DNA of 64,000 nt from Xylaria sp. FL1777 (lineage: Eukaryota > Ascomycota > Sordariomycetes > Xylariales > Xylariaceae), in NCBI GenBank assembly GCA_022578965.1, contig MU400565.1, positions 1 to 64,000 of the forward strand. The letters are read 5' to 3'. The notes beneath the pieces were generated by a model. The model saw only the letters and a list, made by a program, of their open reading frames with translations, was not told the origin of the DNA and did no database searches. This document shows, one piece after another, positions 11,120-23,869 of the stretch; position 1 is the first letter of the stretch; the number at the start of each line of letters is the position of its first letter. The translations under genes and the position numbers were made by a program.

Positions 11120-12922
11120 TTAAAGCATATTAAAAAAACTAACCGCTTATTTAAAATAAAGCAAAAACTCGTTTTTGCTTCTTTTATTAATTCTATTAGC
11201 TATAAAGTTATGCTTTATTTCTGCTGCTTTAATTAATTACTAATATGCAAAATAACAAATAATATGTTTTGTTGTTTTAAATGCATACGTGCTAATTATT
11301 TTTATAATAAATTAAAGGTTTTAATTAATTTAATTAATAATATAATTTTTAAACACTGTTATTTTAAAAAGAAAAAAAAGCAAGCAAAGCAATAATTACT
11401 TTTAGTTTAAAAAAAATTAAAACAAGCTTAAAATAGCTTTAATTTTGTTTTAAGCAAGTTAGCTTAGCTTTACACACAAAAACGTTTTTTAAAAATAAAA
11501 AATATTAAAATAGTTTAATAAAAGCTTTAGTTTTTAAATAAACTAAACAAAATAAAGCGCATTAAAAAAAAACAAAAAGCGCTAGTAAAAAAGCAAAAAC
11601 AACAAAAAAAGCAAGCTAAAGCAACATAAGTTATTTTATCTAAGTTTAATTAAAATTTTTTAGGCATTTTTTTTAAAGTTAACTTTTTTTTTTTAGTTTT
11701 AAGCAATTAAAATATTAGCAGTAAAACTAATTTATAACTATTTTAGCAGTTTTTAAGTATTTTTTAAGTTTTTAAGTATTGTTAGCATATAAGTATTTTT
11801 TCCATTTAATAAAATACTTTAAATTATTGTTGTTTTAACAAAAATCTAGTATATTTTTAACTTTATAAACGTTTTAATTTGTTTTTATTTTTAGTTATAT
11901 TTTAATAAATGTTTTAATAAATGCTAGTTTTAGTAAAAAAATATAAAAAATAAAGTAAATTTATATATTTTTTAGTAATAATAGTTTATAGTTAATAAAT
12001 AAAATAACTTCTTTAATTTTAAAAAAGCCAAGTTTTTTAAATTTTAATTTATTGCTTAGTTATTTTGTTTTAATTTAAAAAATATTAATGTTTGCATTTT
12101 GTTTTTATTATAGCAAATAAACTTTGTTTTTTTTTTTAAAGGTTAGTTCTTTAGTTTATTTTTTATTATAATATACTAACATTTATTATTATAAAAATTA
12201 AAGGCATAATTATAGTTTAGCTTATAATATTTTAATTTTTGTTGCAATAGTTTTTGCTTAAAGTACTATAGTTAAAATAGCAAATGTTTTTATTAATGTT
12301 TTTTCTTGTTTTTTAATAGTTGCTTGCTGTTTATAAACAGCTTTATGCAAAAATATATTTATATTTTTATTTGTTAATATATTATATAAAATTTATGCTA
12401 TTAATAATAGTTTTATTTAATTGTTTTATTAATAATTAATATAACTTTATAAATATTGTTTTAGTATTTAGTTTAGTTTTTTTGTTTGTTTATTTGTTTA
12501 TAAGTAATAAGCAATTAAAAACTTTAGTTTAACACTAATAAGTTTAAAAAAACTAATTTTAAACTTAAAAATAAACAATTTATTTTAGTTTAAAACAATT
12601 CTTTTTAATAGCTTATGCTTATTTAAATATTAACATATAAAAGCATATATAAATTGTTTAGCTATTATATTTTCTTTAAACAGTAAAAAGTAAGCATATT
12701 TAGTAAATCTATTAATAATAACCTATATTTTATTATATTATACTTTTATAACTAAATTAGTTAATAAAAGTAATACTATAATAAAATCTTAAGCAATAGT
12801 ATATTATGCTTGTTTAAATATTTATATAAATTATAGTAGTTTATAAAGCTTATATTAAGCTACTTTAGCTTTATTATAAATATTGCACTTTTTTATAATA
12901 AATTTAACTATATTTTATAGTT
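11120..12922 (-). pseudogene. pol: A3 3' UTR, Pol C-terminus and integrase (left block)
   Basis: This block is collinear with A2 21120-22922 and, inverted, with A4 56476-57470. Read on the minus strand from 12922 leftwards it carries the integrase core: C-x-x-C-x-K-A-K-V near the right end, I-N-K-F-T-K-Y-A-Y-F near 12710, and Y-x-x-T-N-K-Q-T-K-K near 12480-12500 (H-P-Q-T-D-G-Q-T-E-R in active elements). The rest is the degenerate C-terminal part and UTR. Insertion G splits the integrase at 12922. The sequence resumes at 15135. Confidence 0.8.
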
Positions 12923-15120
12923 ACTTATAGTATACTAAAAAAGCAAACAAATTTTCAACTAAGCTACTAGTTATTACACGACCCGAAAAAAGCACGTAAA
13001 ATAACTAAATAAGTTTTAAATACAAGGAGGCTTAGCTATTATAACATAGCTAAAGAACTAATTAAGTTATAAGCAGCTACGAAAATATAAAAACAAAGGC
13101 CTTTAAACATAAAGCAAAAACAGCTAAGCATTAATACTAGCTTTTCTTTAAACTAAAAAAAGTTTACTATAACTACAAAGCAAAAGCTAAAGCAGCTATT
13201 GTAAAGCTGTTTGCTACTTATAGTTTTAAAAAAGCTGCTTATTATAGGCTTACATTTATAAACTTTAAAATAAAGTATAATACAATAAAGTACTAAAAAT
13301 AGCAATATAAAATTACAAACATAGAACTACAAAAGTTAAAAAGTATACATTATAAAAAAATAAAGCAATTAAGCAACTTTATTAAGCATTAAATATTGAA
13401 ATTTTACTAAAACTTTTAGCTACTAAATATATAACAATGCTAACCTTTAAAAGTTATATAAACACTTTTTAACTAGCTTATTTATGTAAAACTTTTAGCT
13501 TTTTTATTTATTGCAGCTTTTTTTGCTTTTTTAATTGCAACTTAAAGTTATATATTAGCTATAAATATAGCTTAAATATTTCTATTAGTATAGAAATAAT
13601 ATATAGTTATGCAAGTTTTAATAAACAATTAAAATTCTTTATTAACTTTTTTAAGCTAAGAAATTATTAGCAGCACTTAAAATTAAAAAAACTTTAACGG
13701 TTAAAATAAGCATAAAGTAAAGCTTAAAAACATATAAATATTAATACAGTTAAAAGTACTTATAAAATTATAACTATTACTTTTAGCGCTTACTTTGTTT
13801 TTTTTGCATTGTAAGCACTTAGTAAACTTGCTAATAATATTGCAAGCGCAGAAATTATTAATGTTTTTATATAGTTAGTATAAAAAAAACAGTAATAAAG
13901 GATGCATAACATACTACTATAATATAAGCAATACAGTAGTAGCATAGCTTAAGCATTTTAGCATGCTTAATAAATACAAATTTTAAAGCTATTAGTAATA
14001 CTTTAGCGCAAAGTACTAAAACATTTATTTTTATTTCGAGAATTAACGTTATAGCAAAAAAATATAACAATAAGCAGTTATAAAAGCTTAAACTATATAA
14101 TAGCAAACTATTAGCTACTTTATTTAATATTATAAATTAAATAACTAGTAAAAACTGCAGCAAAATAACTTATAACTTTAAATATATAAGCTTAATACTA
14201 GTTAATATATATATTTAAGCTAAGCTAATTATAAATACGTACTATAAAAAACATAGCAGCTATAGCAAAGTAGATTTTTATATAACTATAACGCATTAGT
14301 AACTAATTATATTCTAAACTAAACATTTTAACATATTAAAGCAAGCGTAAGCTAAGCACGTAGTAATAATAGTAATAAAAGTAGTAAAGTTAATAGTTAA
14401 AAAAAAAAAGAATTAGCATAAGTAGCTAAGTAAAATAACTTATTATTTATTACTACTTTATACTGCTTAATGCACAAGCTACTTATAAGCTATGCTTACT
14501 TAGTAAGCTTACTACAGAAAGCATAAAAACAGCTTAAAGAATAAATATGCAAAAAGCAAACTAAGAAGTAATAAATAATTAACTTTGCTTATAACTTAAT
14601 TATAACTTAATTATAAAAAAACTAGTATAGCAAAAAGCTAGTAGTAATACTAAAGCAAGCAAACTATAATATACTAGCAATATAATAAAAAAAAGTTTAA
14701 AAAGAAACTAAGAAAAAAAAGCAGCATACTTAGCTAAATAAGTGCTAAAACTAAAAAAACTGCTATAGGTAGCATAAAGCAAGCAGTAATACTAAAGCAA
14801 GCAAACTACGAAGCAAAAAAAATACAGGGGAAAAAGAACTACAAAATAACTACGTAAAGGTGCATATACTTAATTAATAGCATAATACAAATAAACAAAC
14901 AACTTAAAAGCAAAAAAGTAAAAAGCAAAGCACTTAATAAGATCATAGCAAAAACAGTGCAACTTAAGAGTAAATACAGGATGTTTTTACTTAGCTACTA
15001 GGAAAAAAATAAGCTGCTTATGGCTTGCTTTTAACTTATAAGCACGGTTTTTACCTGTATATATAAAAGATAAAAACCAGCATAGCTAATAGGCTATTAG
15101 CCCAAGTAATACAATATATA
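12923..15120 (+). mobile_element. G: 2.2-kb non-LTR-like insertion in the A3 integrase
   Basis: G is exactly the sequence missing from A2. It is flanked by a 14-bp duplication, TATATTTTATAGTT (12909-12922 and 15121-15134), present once in A2 (with one base changed). There are no LTRs or terminal inverted repeats. A long TSD without terminal repeats points to target-primed, LINE-like integration. Both ends are less mutated than the flanks (for example CACGACCCGAAAAAAGCACG near 12975). The body reads as Lys/Gln-rich protein on the plus strand if C-to-T stops are ignored, but no RT or endonuclease motif was recognised. A hairpin lies 42 bp from the right end. It may be a truncated LINE, a non-autonomous relative, or another element type; the family is unknown. 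Confidence 0.6.
15046..15078 (+). other. 3' hairpin of G
   Basis: GGTTTTTA (15046-15053) pairs perfectly with TAAAAACC (15071-15078) across a 17-nt loop. It lies just before the right end of G. A similar structure with similar flanks sits near the 3' end of the LINE (54938-54972). Confidence 0.6.
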
Positions 15121-15134
15121 TATATTTTATAGTT

Positions 15135-15992
15135 CTAAAAAATTATACTTTTTTTATAATTGTTTAACTATTTTTATTGCTTTTTAGTATTTATATAATA
15201 AGTATTTATAAAATTTTTTAATAAACTTGTTTTGTAAAAATTTCAGTAAATAAACCTTATGTTTATATATTAGCTTATTATTTTTTAATTTTTTATGTTT
15301 TTGTAGTTATGCTAATTTTTTTAAGTTATAAGCTTATTATAGTTATATATTTATAAAGTTCTTAAGTATAATTTTAATTTTTAAGCTTTTATTTTCTTAA
15401 GAATATAGCACTTAAATGTTTTTTTTTAAAACTTTAAATCCTTTTTAACTTTGTTAGCTTAATATGTTTGCTTAAATGTTTTTTTTTTTTTTAATATAGC
15501 ATATCTTAAAATTAAATTTAAAAAAAAAAACCATTTAATTTTTATGTTGTTTAGTAATTTTTTGCGTAGTTATAAATTTTGTTAAGTTTTAATAATCTAA
15601 ATAAATCTTAATTAGCTTTATAGTTCTTATAAAAAATAGTTTTTACTTTTTAAGTATTATAATAATTACAAACAGTTTTTTATTATATATAAAGTATTAT
15701 AATGCTACGTTTTATAATGCTTTAAAATAATAAACTATTAAGTACTATTTTTTGTTATTTTTTAGTTGTTTTAAAACTTTTGCAATTATACTATTTAAAG
15801 CATTTATTTTTAGCTTTTTTTTTTTTTATAAATTAAGTAGTTTAACTATAAAATCAAAAATAACTTTTAGTTTTAGTTTTTTAAAAGCCTTTTAAGCTTT
15901 CTTTAAAATTAAAAAAGATTTTCTTTTGTATTTTTTCTTTATATACTTTATAAAATAAAATGCTATTTTTTTAAAGTCTTAAATTAACATTT
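15135..15992 (-). pseudogene. pol: A3 internal, continuation between G and B
   Basis: This block is collinear with A2 from about 22924 to 23776. It continues the minus-strand pol upstream of the integrase core (zinc-binding and linker region). No intact motif was read with confidence. It ends at the left TSD copy CATTT (15988-15992) of element B. Confidence 0.75.
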
Positions 15993-16205
15993 TAATAGAA
16001 ATATTAATAGGTAGTAAAACAAATAATGGATTTTTTAAGTTTTATATAATACTAGCTAATTTAGTATTTCTATAGTAAATATAAAGCATAGGCCATATAT
16101 GCTTTATTTTTATAGCTACAATGTGTAGTTTAGCTTATAAAGCTAGTACTACTTATAAACTTTCCTTTAAAGGTTACTAGTTTAACCTCTTACGCAAGCT
16201 TATTA
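15993..16205 (-). repeat. B 3' LTR
   Basis: This 213-bp LTR is collinear with 31517-31729. Both share a block around ATATATGCTTTATTTTTA and CTATAATGTGTRGYTTA. As transcription runs leftward, this is the 3' LTR. Confidence 0.92.
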
Positions 16206-18400
16206 AAATGCTAGCCTTTAAAAAAAAAGCTGCTATTTTTAGCAGTTTTTTAGCTGTTTACTATAATAATAATTATACATTTTTGTTTTTTATATTTTTT
16301 CTTATAGAGTTTTTTTTAGCTTTAGCTTACTACTTTGTTGCACTTTTTTTTTTTTTTTTATTGCTAGCTTTTTACCTGCTAATTAACCATTAGTTTTATT
16401 ACTTATACTAGTATTTTTTTTTAAAGGTTTAATTAATAATATAAGCACTGCTTTTTTAACTATTTTATACTGCTTTACTTGCTTAAAAGCAAATATATCT
16501 TTAAATAATGTTTTTAGCTTAATTAATTTGTTAGCAGGTATAATATTATTAGTTATTAGTACTTTTATAAATGCTTAAAGTAGTATTTCTATTAGTGCTT
16601 TTTTTGTTAAAAAAAAGCTTATAACATTAAACTTTACTTTACGTAGTTTTTTTTGCTTGCAAAGCTTAAATTTAGTTATATTAACGTTATTAAGCTTGTT
16701 AGCATTTTTAAGCTTAAAAGTAACTTAGTTGCAAAGTTTGCTTTTTTTCTTTTCTTAATACTTATTAATTAGCTTTTTAAAATAGCATAACTTAAATACG
16801 GTTATTTATTAGTTATATTTATAACTTTAGCTCTTTTATTTAACTAGATATTTATATTTGTTTTTTTTGCAGTTAAAACAATATTATATAACAACTTTTA
16901 CTTTATATACTTTTTTTTCTTCGTTTGAATTAAAATGTTAGTTAGCTTTTATTAAGCTTAAAAGTAGCACTGTTTACTTAAACAAATCATTTTTTTTTTT
17001 AGCTAGTTATAAGTAAGCAATAAATATTACAAAATAAATGCAGTAATAAAATAAAAAGTTTAACTTATAAGCTAGATTATTTACTTTATGCTTTACTTTT
17101 TAAAAACTAGCTTATTGTTATAAATACTTACGTAATAGCTTACTTAGCAAATAATATTTGTTATATAATTGCAATAATACTTTATTGCTAAAAGCAAATT
17201 TTAATGCATAATATATGCAATTAAAACAACATTTTGCTTTAGCTGCTATAAAATCTATAATAAGCTTAGCGTTTTATTTTAAGTAATCTTTAATGCTTTA
17301 TACTTGCTTAAATAATTATTTATTAATTTATTTAGTAGTAATATTTAATAATCTAAGCAATTTAAAGCTAAACAATTATTTATATAGCATAAATTATATT
17401 ACCTAAAATCTTGCAAAATTTAAATTTTATTACAAACTAAATATTAATTTTAACTAGTTAAACTTTAGCTTAATAAAGTTATAAAAACAAATAGCAATTT
17501 TTACTGTTTAGTTTTTTTTTTCCAATATATTATTACTTTAGAAGTAGTACGCTGTTATTATAAGTAGTTTAGTGCTAAATGCTTTTTATAGGCTTCTCTA
17601 GAATTTAAATGTAAACTTTTTGTTTTAGTTAAACATAATTTTTTAAGAAATTCTTTAGTTGCTTAATATTAGTTGTTTTACTAAAACGTTAGCTTAGTTT
17701 TTAGCTATATACTTCTTATTTCTAAAAATAAATATACTTTGTTTAAATAAATAACAGATTATGCTTATTATATAATTATAATAATTATAATATAATTTTT
17801 TTTTTAGTTACTATAAAGTACTTATTAAAAACACGCATAATAACGCTAAAATAAAGTTAATTATAATTGTTTGTATAAACAATGTATTTTTAAAGCATAT
17901 TAGTTATAAACTGCTTACTTTTTATTGCTAATCTGTTTTATTAAATTTGCAACCCAGATAACACTTTATATATTTTTTAACTAGCTATAACTTATAGTAT
18001 ATAAAATATCTTTAAAAGTTCTTTATTATGCATTTAGGTCTTACGTAATTTTTTCTATTATATATTAACTTTAATACTTGTTAAACTATGCTGTGTAGCA
18101 CATATAAGCGTTGCTTTTTTATATGTATACTATAAATAAAATCATTATAAATGCAAAAAAAATAGCTAAACTTAAAAAAAACTTTAACGTTTTTATTAGT
18201 ACTTTGCTGTTTTTTAATGCGTAGCTTTTTTATAATTTTGCAATACTTAAGGTTTACATTATAAACTAGCTTAAAATCTTTTTTTTATTTATTACTTATT
18301 ATTGCTTTGCTAATATGCTTAACAACCTTTTATATAGTGTTATATTCTTTATTAATGTACTACACAGTATTTAGTACTGCTAGTTTGTTAAATCGCTTAA
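16206..18400 (-). pseudogene. pol: B downstream pol region, integrase not resolved
   Basis: In a gypsy element this stretch, downstream of RNase H on the minus strand, should hold integrase. On the minus strand many stretches read through if TAA/TAG are taken as former Gln. Basic, Lys/Gln-rich segments occur at about 16.6-16.9 kb and 17.3-17.9 kb. I could not align a D-D-35-E core or the H-P-Q-T-D-G-Q block. The integrase may be too decayed, divergent or rearranged. The Phe/Leu-rich plus-strand frame at 16208-16393 is a shadow. Confidence 0.4.
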
Positions 18401-18860
18401 TTATGCTATTTTTTATAGCGTTTTATATTGCTTTAAGTTAGCTAAAGGCATTAAATACATAATTAAGCTAACTAAGCAAATAGTATACTTAGTACTTATA
18501 CTATAAAAAATATACTAATAAGTTCACTAGTTATATATTTAAACAGTTAATAATAAATATATTTAAAGTTGTTTTGTTTATTATATTTACGCTAGCGTTA
18601 TAATTAATTAGTACTACAACAAAGCGCTTGTTTAAGTATACTATAGTACGTAATTTCTTAGTAGCTTAAATAAAACAAGCAACCTTTAACTTTAAAAAGC
18701 AATATTACACTTTGGCCTTTAAGAAATATTTACTTAAATATATTACTAGTTTTACTTATATTAAAAAAATATAAGTTTTTAGTATTTATTTGTACCCTTT
18801 TTTAATATAGAATACTATTACTTTAAATTCTTGTTTTTTAGAGCTATTAACTTATATAAA
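18400..18860 (-). pseudogene. pol: B RNase H relic
   Basis: The minus strand reads, in order, A-C-F-I-x-A-T-K-K-L-R-T-I-V-Y, V-V-V-L, S-V-N-I-I-N-K-T-T-L-N (complement of 18561-18600), and L-x-Y-V-F-N-A-x-S-x-L. Fungal gypsy polyproteins carry V-W-A-x-x-K-L-R-T, then K-T-T-L-N, then L-N-x-V-P-D-A-L-S-R-L in the same order and spacing, in the RNase H domain and the tail after it. This fixes the coding strand of B. The enzyme would remove the RNA strand after first-strand synthesis. Stops are all C-to-T types. Confidence 0.85.
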
Positions 18861-20000
18861 CAATTGTTTTTTAAGATTATAATAATGCAAAGTAGTTTTT
18901 AAACAAATTGCGTTTTGCACTACGCAAAAAGATTTAAGTTCGGCAGAAATAAAATTGTAGTTCGTTATATAAACGTAGTACTTATAGCGTTCAAAGTTTT
19001 TATTTATTATTTTACTTTCTTTATGCTTTTTAGTTAACAGCTTGGTTTTGTAGTTTTGCAAAAGTTAAGCTAGCTATACATAGTAAAAAATCAGGTTTCT
19101 TAAAAAAAAACTAGCTTTTAAATATTGTTTTAAAGCTTATAAGTTTTTTAAAAAAGCAAGCTGTTTAAATGCTTGCATACAATTAGCAATATTAGTTAAT
19201 TTTAAAGCGTTTACTTGAAAGCTTAGCAACTTAACTAACAAATATCTAATAAATAACTTTTGCGAAGCTATAGCAATATTACGTGCTTTAAAAAAACCAA
19301 AAATTATATTTAAATGCTTTACATGTTTTTTAAAAGTATTAAAATAAATAATAATATTATTAATAAAACAACAATAAAAGTTTAAGTATTAATAAAACAA
19401 CTTATTTATAAACCTTTGTACGTAGCTTAACAAATTATAAAACTTTATTAGCGCTATATTAAATCTTTTCATTTTATATAAACTAATTATAGTAAACTTG
19501 TCTTAATAATTTAAGTAAACAAAAAACTAATAAAAAAACTTAGTTGCATTAACACAAATAATATATTGTTTGCTTAGCAAACTAGCTATTATTTTGCTTT
19601 GCAAAAATAAAAAATAACTATTTAGTATAGCAACTTTGTTTAATTATTAAAGATTAATAACTATTTAGCTTTTATTTACTTCGTTCACTTTTTGCTATGC
19701 AATAAATACAAAATGCACAAATAATATAAGTTTATTTATTTATTTTATACGTTCTATTTTATAAAGTTTATTATATGTATTATTAAGTACTTTTATATCT
19801 TTGCAACTTAAAAAATACTTACATAAATTAAGTTTTATTTTTTGCTAATTATTAACTAATAGAATCTTTATTTGTTAATTTATAAAAATGTTAACTTTGC
19901 TTTAATTAATTTATATATTATATGTTTTTATAACTTTAGTAAACTTAGCAGCTTTAAACGCTTTTTTAGCATAAATATAAATGCTTTTTTTTGTGATTTT
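18860..20000 (-). pseudogene. pol: B reverse transcriptase relic
   Basis: Upstream of RNase H on the minus strand the catalytic box reads F-I-N-N-I-I-I-Y-F (complement of about 19343-19367) followed by F-K-K-H-V-K-H-L. This corresponds to Y-L-D-D-I-I-I-Y-S and F-E-E-H-V-K-H-L of gypsy RTs, with both aspartates changed to Asn. The segment 18852-19061 is still open for 69 codons on the minus strand and probably covers the RT-RNase H connection. The more N-terminal RT motifs were not aligned in detail. Confidence 0.78.
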
Positions 20001-20536
20001 TTTGGGCAGGTTGCCTGGTTTTTTAATACTTAAAGTAACATAAGTGTTTAAAATTTTCGGTTTTATTTTCGGAGGTCCGTTTAGCACTAAATTATATTTA
20101 ATAGCTAGAAAGTTTTTAAACTTCTATATTATGCTAAACATAGCATTAGTTAAAAAAGTACTTATTACGTTGCGTTTTTTTAATATAAGGGTTAAATCGC
20201 TTATACTTTTTGCTAACTTGTTTATATACTTAGCTTTTTTAACTAAAGGTATGCTATTTGTTATAAGCGCAATAACTAGGGCTAACATTTTAAATTCCTT
20301 GTTTATAAGTATTAATAAATTAGCAGTAGCTAAAGCCCTTAAACTTATTATGCTAGCTAAAAGTGCAGCAAGTTTTATAGTAACGCAAGCTAGCGTTTTT
20401 ATAGCTGCCTTTTAAGATAAAATATAATAGCTACTGTTTTTGTTTTTTTATATTTGCTTAATTTTAGTTCCTTTAAGGATTTTTACAGGTATATTAGCAA
20501 TGTTTATAACTAGAACAACCTTAAGAGTTTTAACGT
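20000..20536 (-). pseudogene. B pol segment left of the A2 insertion
   Basis: About 20180-20410 reads on the minus strand as an Ala/Leu/Ile/Lys-rich helix-prone segment over about 75 codons without a stop. The plus strand is also open (20044-20415, 123 codons), but the minus strand is the coding sense of B, so the plus frame is a shadow. It would lie upstream of RT in B. The product is not recognised. The block ends at the left TSD copy (TTACT, 20537-20541) of A2. Confidence 0.4.
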
Positions 20537-20541
20537 TTACT

Positions 20542-21035
20542 TATAACAAACCTATTATATATTAATATAACGGGTTTACCTTTAGGGTCTTAATTTGCAA
20601 GTAATAATAAGATTTTTAACGGTAGTTTATTAAGGAGGTTTTTAGAGTACTTTTACTACTATGCATTAATAAAAGTCTTAAAAAATTAAAAGTAATAAAT
20701 ATATTAATGCTTAGCAGTTATAAAAAATTAATAGCTAAAAAACTAAAACTAAATAAATAACTAAATACAAAAAATGCATAATTATATAAACAAAAAAAAA
20801 ATAAAAAAAGTAGTAATTTCTTTTAAATTATTGCAAGTTTAATAAACATTAAATTATTATAAGCTTAGTAAGCTTTAAATTACTGTAAGCTTAATAAGCT
20901 TTAAATTATTGTAAGCTTAATAAGCTAAATAAGTTATTATATAACTTTAGCTTTAGCTAGTAAAAAAAAAAGTACAAAATATATATAAAAGCATTAAGCT
21001 GCTTTAAAAGCTATTCTTGTGCTAATTTTATAATA
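20542..21035 (-). repeat. A2 3' LTR
   Basis: This 494-bp LTR is identical in length to 27750-28243. It contains about four tandem units with a period of 26 bp at roughly 20840-20932 (TAAGCTTAATAAGCTTTAAATTATTG type). Confidence 0.95.
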
Positions 21036-21050
21036 TTATTTCTTTTTTTT
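21036..21050 (-). other. A2 polypurine tract
   Basis: The plus strand TTATTTCTTTTTTTT is an A/G run on the minus strand ending exactly at the TG terminus of the LTR. It shows leftward transcription. Confidence 0.7.
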
Positions 21051-22379
21051 TAGAATTATTGTTTTAACAATTTTTCCGTAAGTATTTTCTTTTTTTTTTT
21101 TTTTTATATATTATAATATTAAAGCGTATTAAAAAAACTAACTATTTATTTAAAACAAAGCAAAAACTCGTTTTTGCTTCTTTTATTAATTTTACTAGTT
21201 ATAAAATCATGCTTTATTTTTGCTGCTTTAATTAATTACTAACGTATAAAATAACAAATAATATGTCTTATTATTTTAAATGCATATGCGCTAGTTGCTT
21301 TTACAACAAATTAAAAGTCTTAATTAATTTAATTAATAATATAGTTTTTAAATACTATTATTTTAAAAAAAAAAAAAGCAAGCAAAATAATAGCTATTTT
21401 TAGTTTAAAAGAAATTAAAACAAGCTTAAAATAGCTTTAATTTCGTTTTAAGCAAATTAGCTTAGCTTTATATATAAAAACGTTTTCTAAAAGCAAAAAG
21501 TATTAAAATAGTTTAATAAAAGCTTTAGTTCTTAAATAAACTAAACAAAATAAAGCATATTAAAAAAAAACAAAAAACGTTAGCAAAAAAGCAAAAACAA
21601 CAAAAAAAGCAAGCTAAAGCAACGCAAACTACTTTATCTAAGTTTAATTAAAATTCTTTAAGCATTTCTTTTAAAGTTAACTTTTTTTTTTTAGTTTTAA
21701 GCAGTTAAAATATTAGCAGTAAAACTAACTTATAACTACTTTAGCAATCTTTAAGTATTTTTTAAGTTCTTAAATATTATTAGCATATAAGTATTTTTTT
21801 TATTTAATAAAATACTTTAGATTATTGTTGTTTTAACAAAAATCTAGTATACTTTTAACTTTATAAACGTTTTAATTTATTTTTATCTTTAGTTATATTT
21901 TAATAAGTATTTTAATAAATACTAGTTCTAGTAAAAAAATATAAAAAATAAAGTAGATTTATATATTTTTTAATAATAATAGTTTATAGTTAATAAATAA
22001 AATAACCTCTTTAATTTTAAAAAAGCTAAATTTCTTAAATTTTAATTTATTGCTTAGTTGTTTTGTTTTAATTTAAAAAATATTAATGTTTGCATTTTGT
22101 TTTTATTATAGTAAATAAACCTTATTTCTTTTTTTAAAGGTTAGTTCTTTAGTTTATTTCTTGTTATAGTATATTAATATCTGTTATTATAAAAATTAAA
22201 AGCATAATTGCAGTTTAGCTTGTAGCGTTTTAATTTTTGTTGCAATAGTTCTTGCTTAAAGTACTATAGTTAAAATAGCAAGTGCTTTTATTAATGTTTT
22301 TTTTTATTTTTTAGTAGTTGCTTACTATTTATAAATAGCTTTATGCAAAAATATATTTATATTTTCGTTTGTTAATATA

Positions 22380-22940
22380 TTATATAAAATCTATACTATT
22401 AATAATAGTTTTACTTAATTATTTTATTAATAATTAATATAACTTTATAAATATTATTTTAGTATTTAGTTTAGTTTTTTTGTTTGTTTATTTGTTTATA
22501 AGTAATAAGCAGTTAAAAACTTTAGTTTAATACTAATAAGTTTAAAAAAACTAGTTTTAAACTTAAAAGTAAACAATTTATTTTAGTTTAAAACAATTTT
22601 TTTTAGTAGCTTATGCTTATTTAAATATTAGCATATAAAAGCATATATAAGTTATTTAGCTGTTATATTTCTTTTAAACAATAAAAAATAAGCATATTTA
22701 GTAAATTTATTAATAATAATTTATATTTTATTATATTATACTCTTATAATTAAATCAGTTAATAAAAGTAGTGCTATAATAAAATCTTAAGCAATAATAT
22801 ACTATACTTATTTAAATATTTATATAAGTTATAACAATTTATAAAGCTTATATTAAGCTACTTTAGCTTTATTACAAATATTGCACTTTTTTATAATAAA
22901 TTTAACTATGTTTTATAGTTCTAAAAAATCGTATTTTTTT
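22380..22940 (-). pseudogene. pol: A2 integrase relic
   Basis: Read leftwards on the minus strand the order is a Cys-x2-Cys-like zinc site with K-A-K-V (about 22900), I-I-N-K-F-T-K-Y-A-Y-F (about 22710), K-L-K-F-L-T-A-Y-Y (about 22520) and T-N-K-Q-T-K-K (about 22478-22500), followed by L-N-Q-x-L-K-Q-Y-L. These match V-D-R-x-T-K-Y-A-H-F, T-A-Y-H-P-Q-T-D-G-Q-T-E and L-E-Q-Y-L-R of gypsy integrases. The domain would insert cDNA into the genome. The catalytic Asp of the first box is Asn. The collinear copy in A3 is broken by insertion G. Confidence 0.85.
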
Positions 22941-23869
22941 TATAATTGTTAAACTGTTTTTATTGCTTTTTAGTATTTATATAATAAATGTTTATAAAAT
23001 TTCTTAATAAACTTGTTCTGTAAAAATTTTAGTAAATAAACCTTATGTTTATATATTAGCTTATTATTTTTTAATTTTTTATATTTTTATAGTTATGCTA
23101 ACTTTTTTAAGTTATAAGCTTATTATAGCTATATATTTGTAAAGTCTTTAAGTATAAGTTTAATTTTTAAGCTTTTATTTCTTTAAGAATATAATATTTA
23201 AATGTTTTTTTTTAAAACTTTAAATCTTTTTTAACCTTGTTAACTAAGTATGTTTGTTTAAATGTTTTTTTTTTTCTTAATATAACATATTTTAAAGTTA
23301 AACTTGGAAAAAAAAACCATTTAATTCTTATATTGTTTAATAATCTTTTATATAGTCATAAATTTTATTAAGTTTTAATAATTTAAATAAATCTTAATTA
23401 GCTTTATAGTTTTTATAAAAAACAATTCTTATTTTTTAAGTGCTATAATAATTGCAAGCAGTTTTTTATTATATATAAAGTATTATAATGCTACGTTTTA
23501 TAGTGCTTTAAAGTAATAAGCTACTAAGTGCTATTTTTTGTTGTTTTTTAGTTGTTTTAAAACTTTTATAATTATACTATTTAAAGCATTTATTTTTAGC
23601 TTTCTTTTTTTTTATAAATTAAGTAGTTTAACTATAAAATTAAAAATAACTTTTAGTTTTAATTCTTTAAAAGCTTTTTAAGCTTTTTTTAAAATTAAAA
23701 AAAACTTTCTTTTATATTTTTTCTTTATATACTTTATAAAGTAAAATATTATTTTTCTAAAGTCTTAAATTAATATTTAAACATAGTTTAAAAATCTTAA
23801 TGCTTATTATATATTTATAATAGTAGCTAAATTAGGTATTTTCTAGTTTTATACTATATTAATTTTTAA

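Noticed and set aside
12923..15120. A Gag-type zinc knuckle in G near 13800
   Set aside because: The Cys-x2-Cys followed by further Cys residues does not give the C-x2-C-x4-H-x4-C spacing in any frame.
20044..20415. 123-codon plus-strand frame, the longest in the window
   Set aside because: It lies inside B, whose RT and RNase H are on the minus strand, and the minus strand is also open here for about 75 codons. No family match and no start context.
20840..20932. CRISPR-like array
   Set aside because: The repeats are contiguous 26-bp tandem units without spacers and lie within a retrotransposon LTR in every copy.
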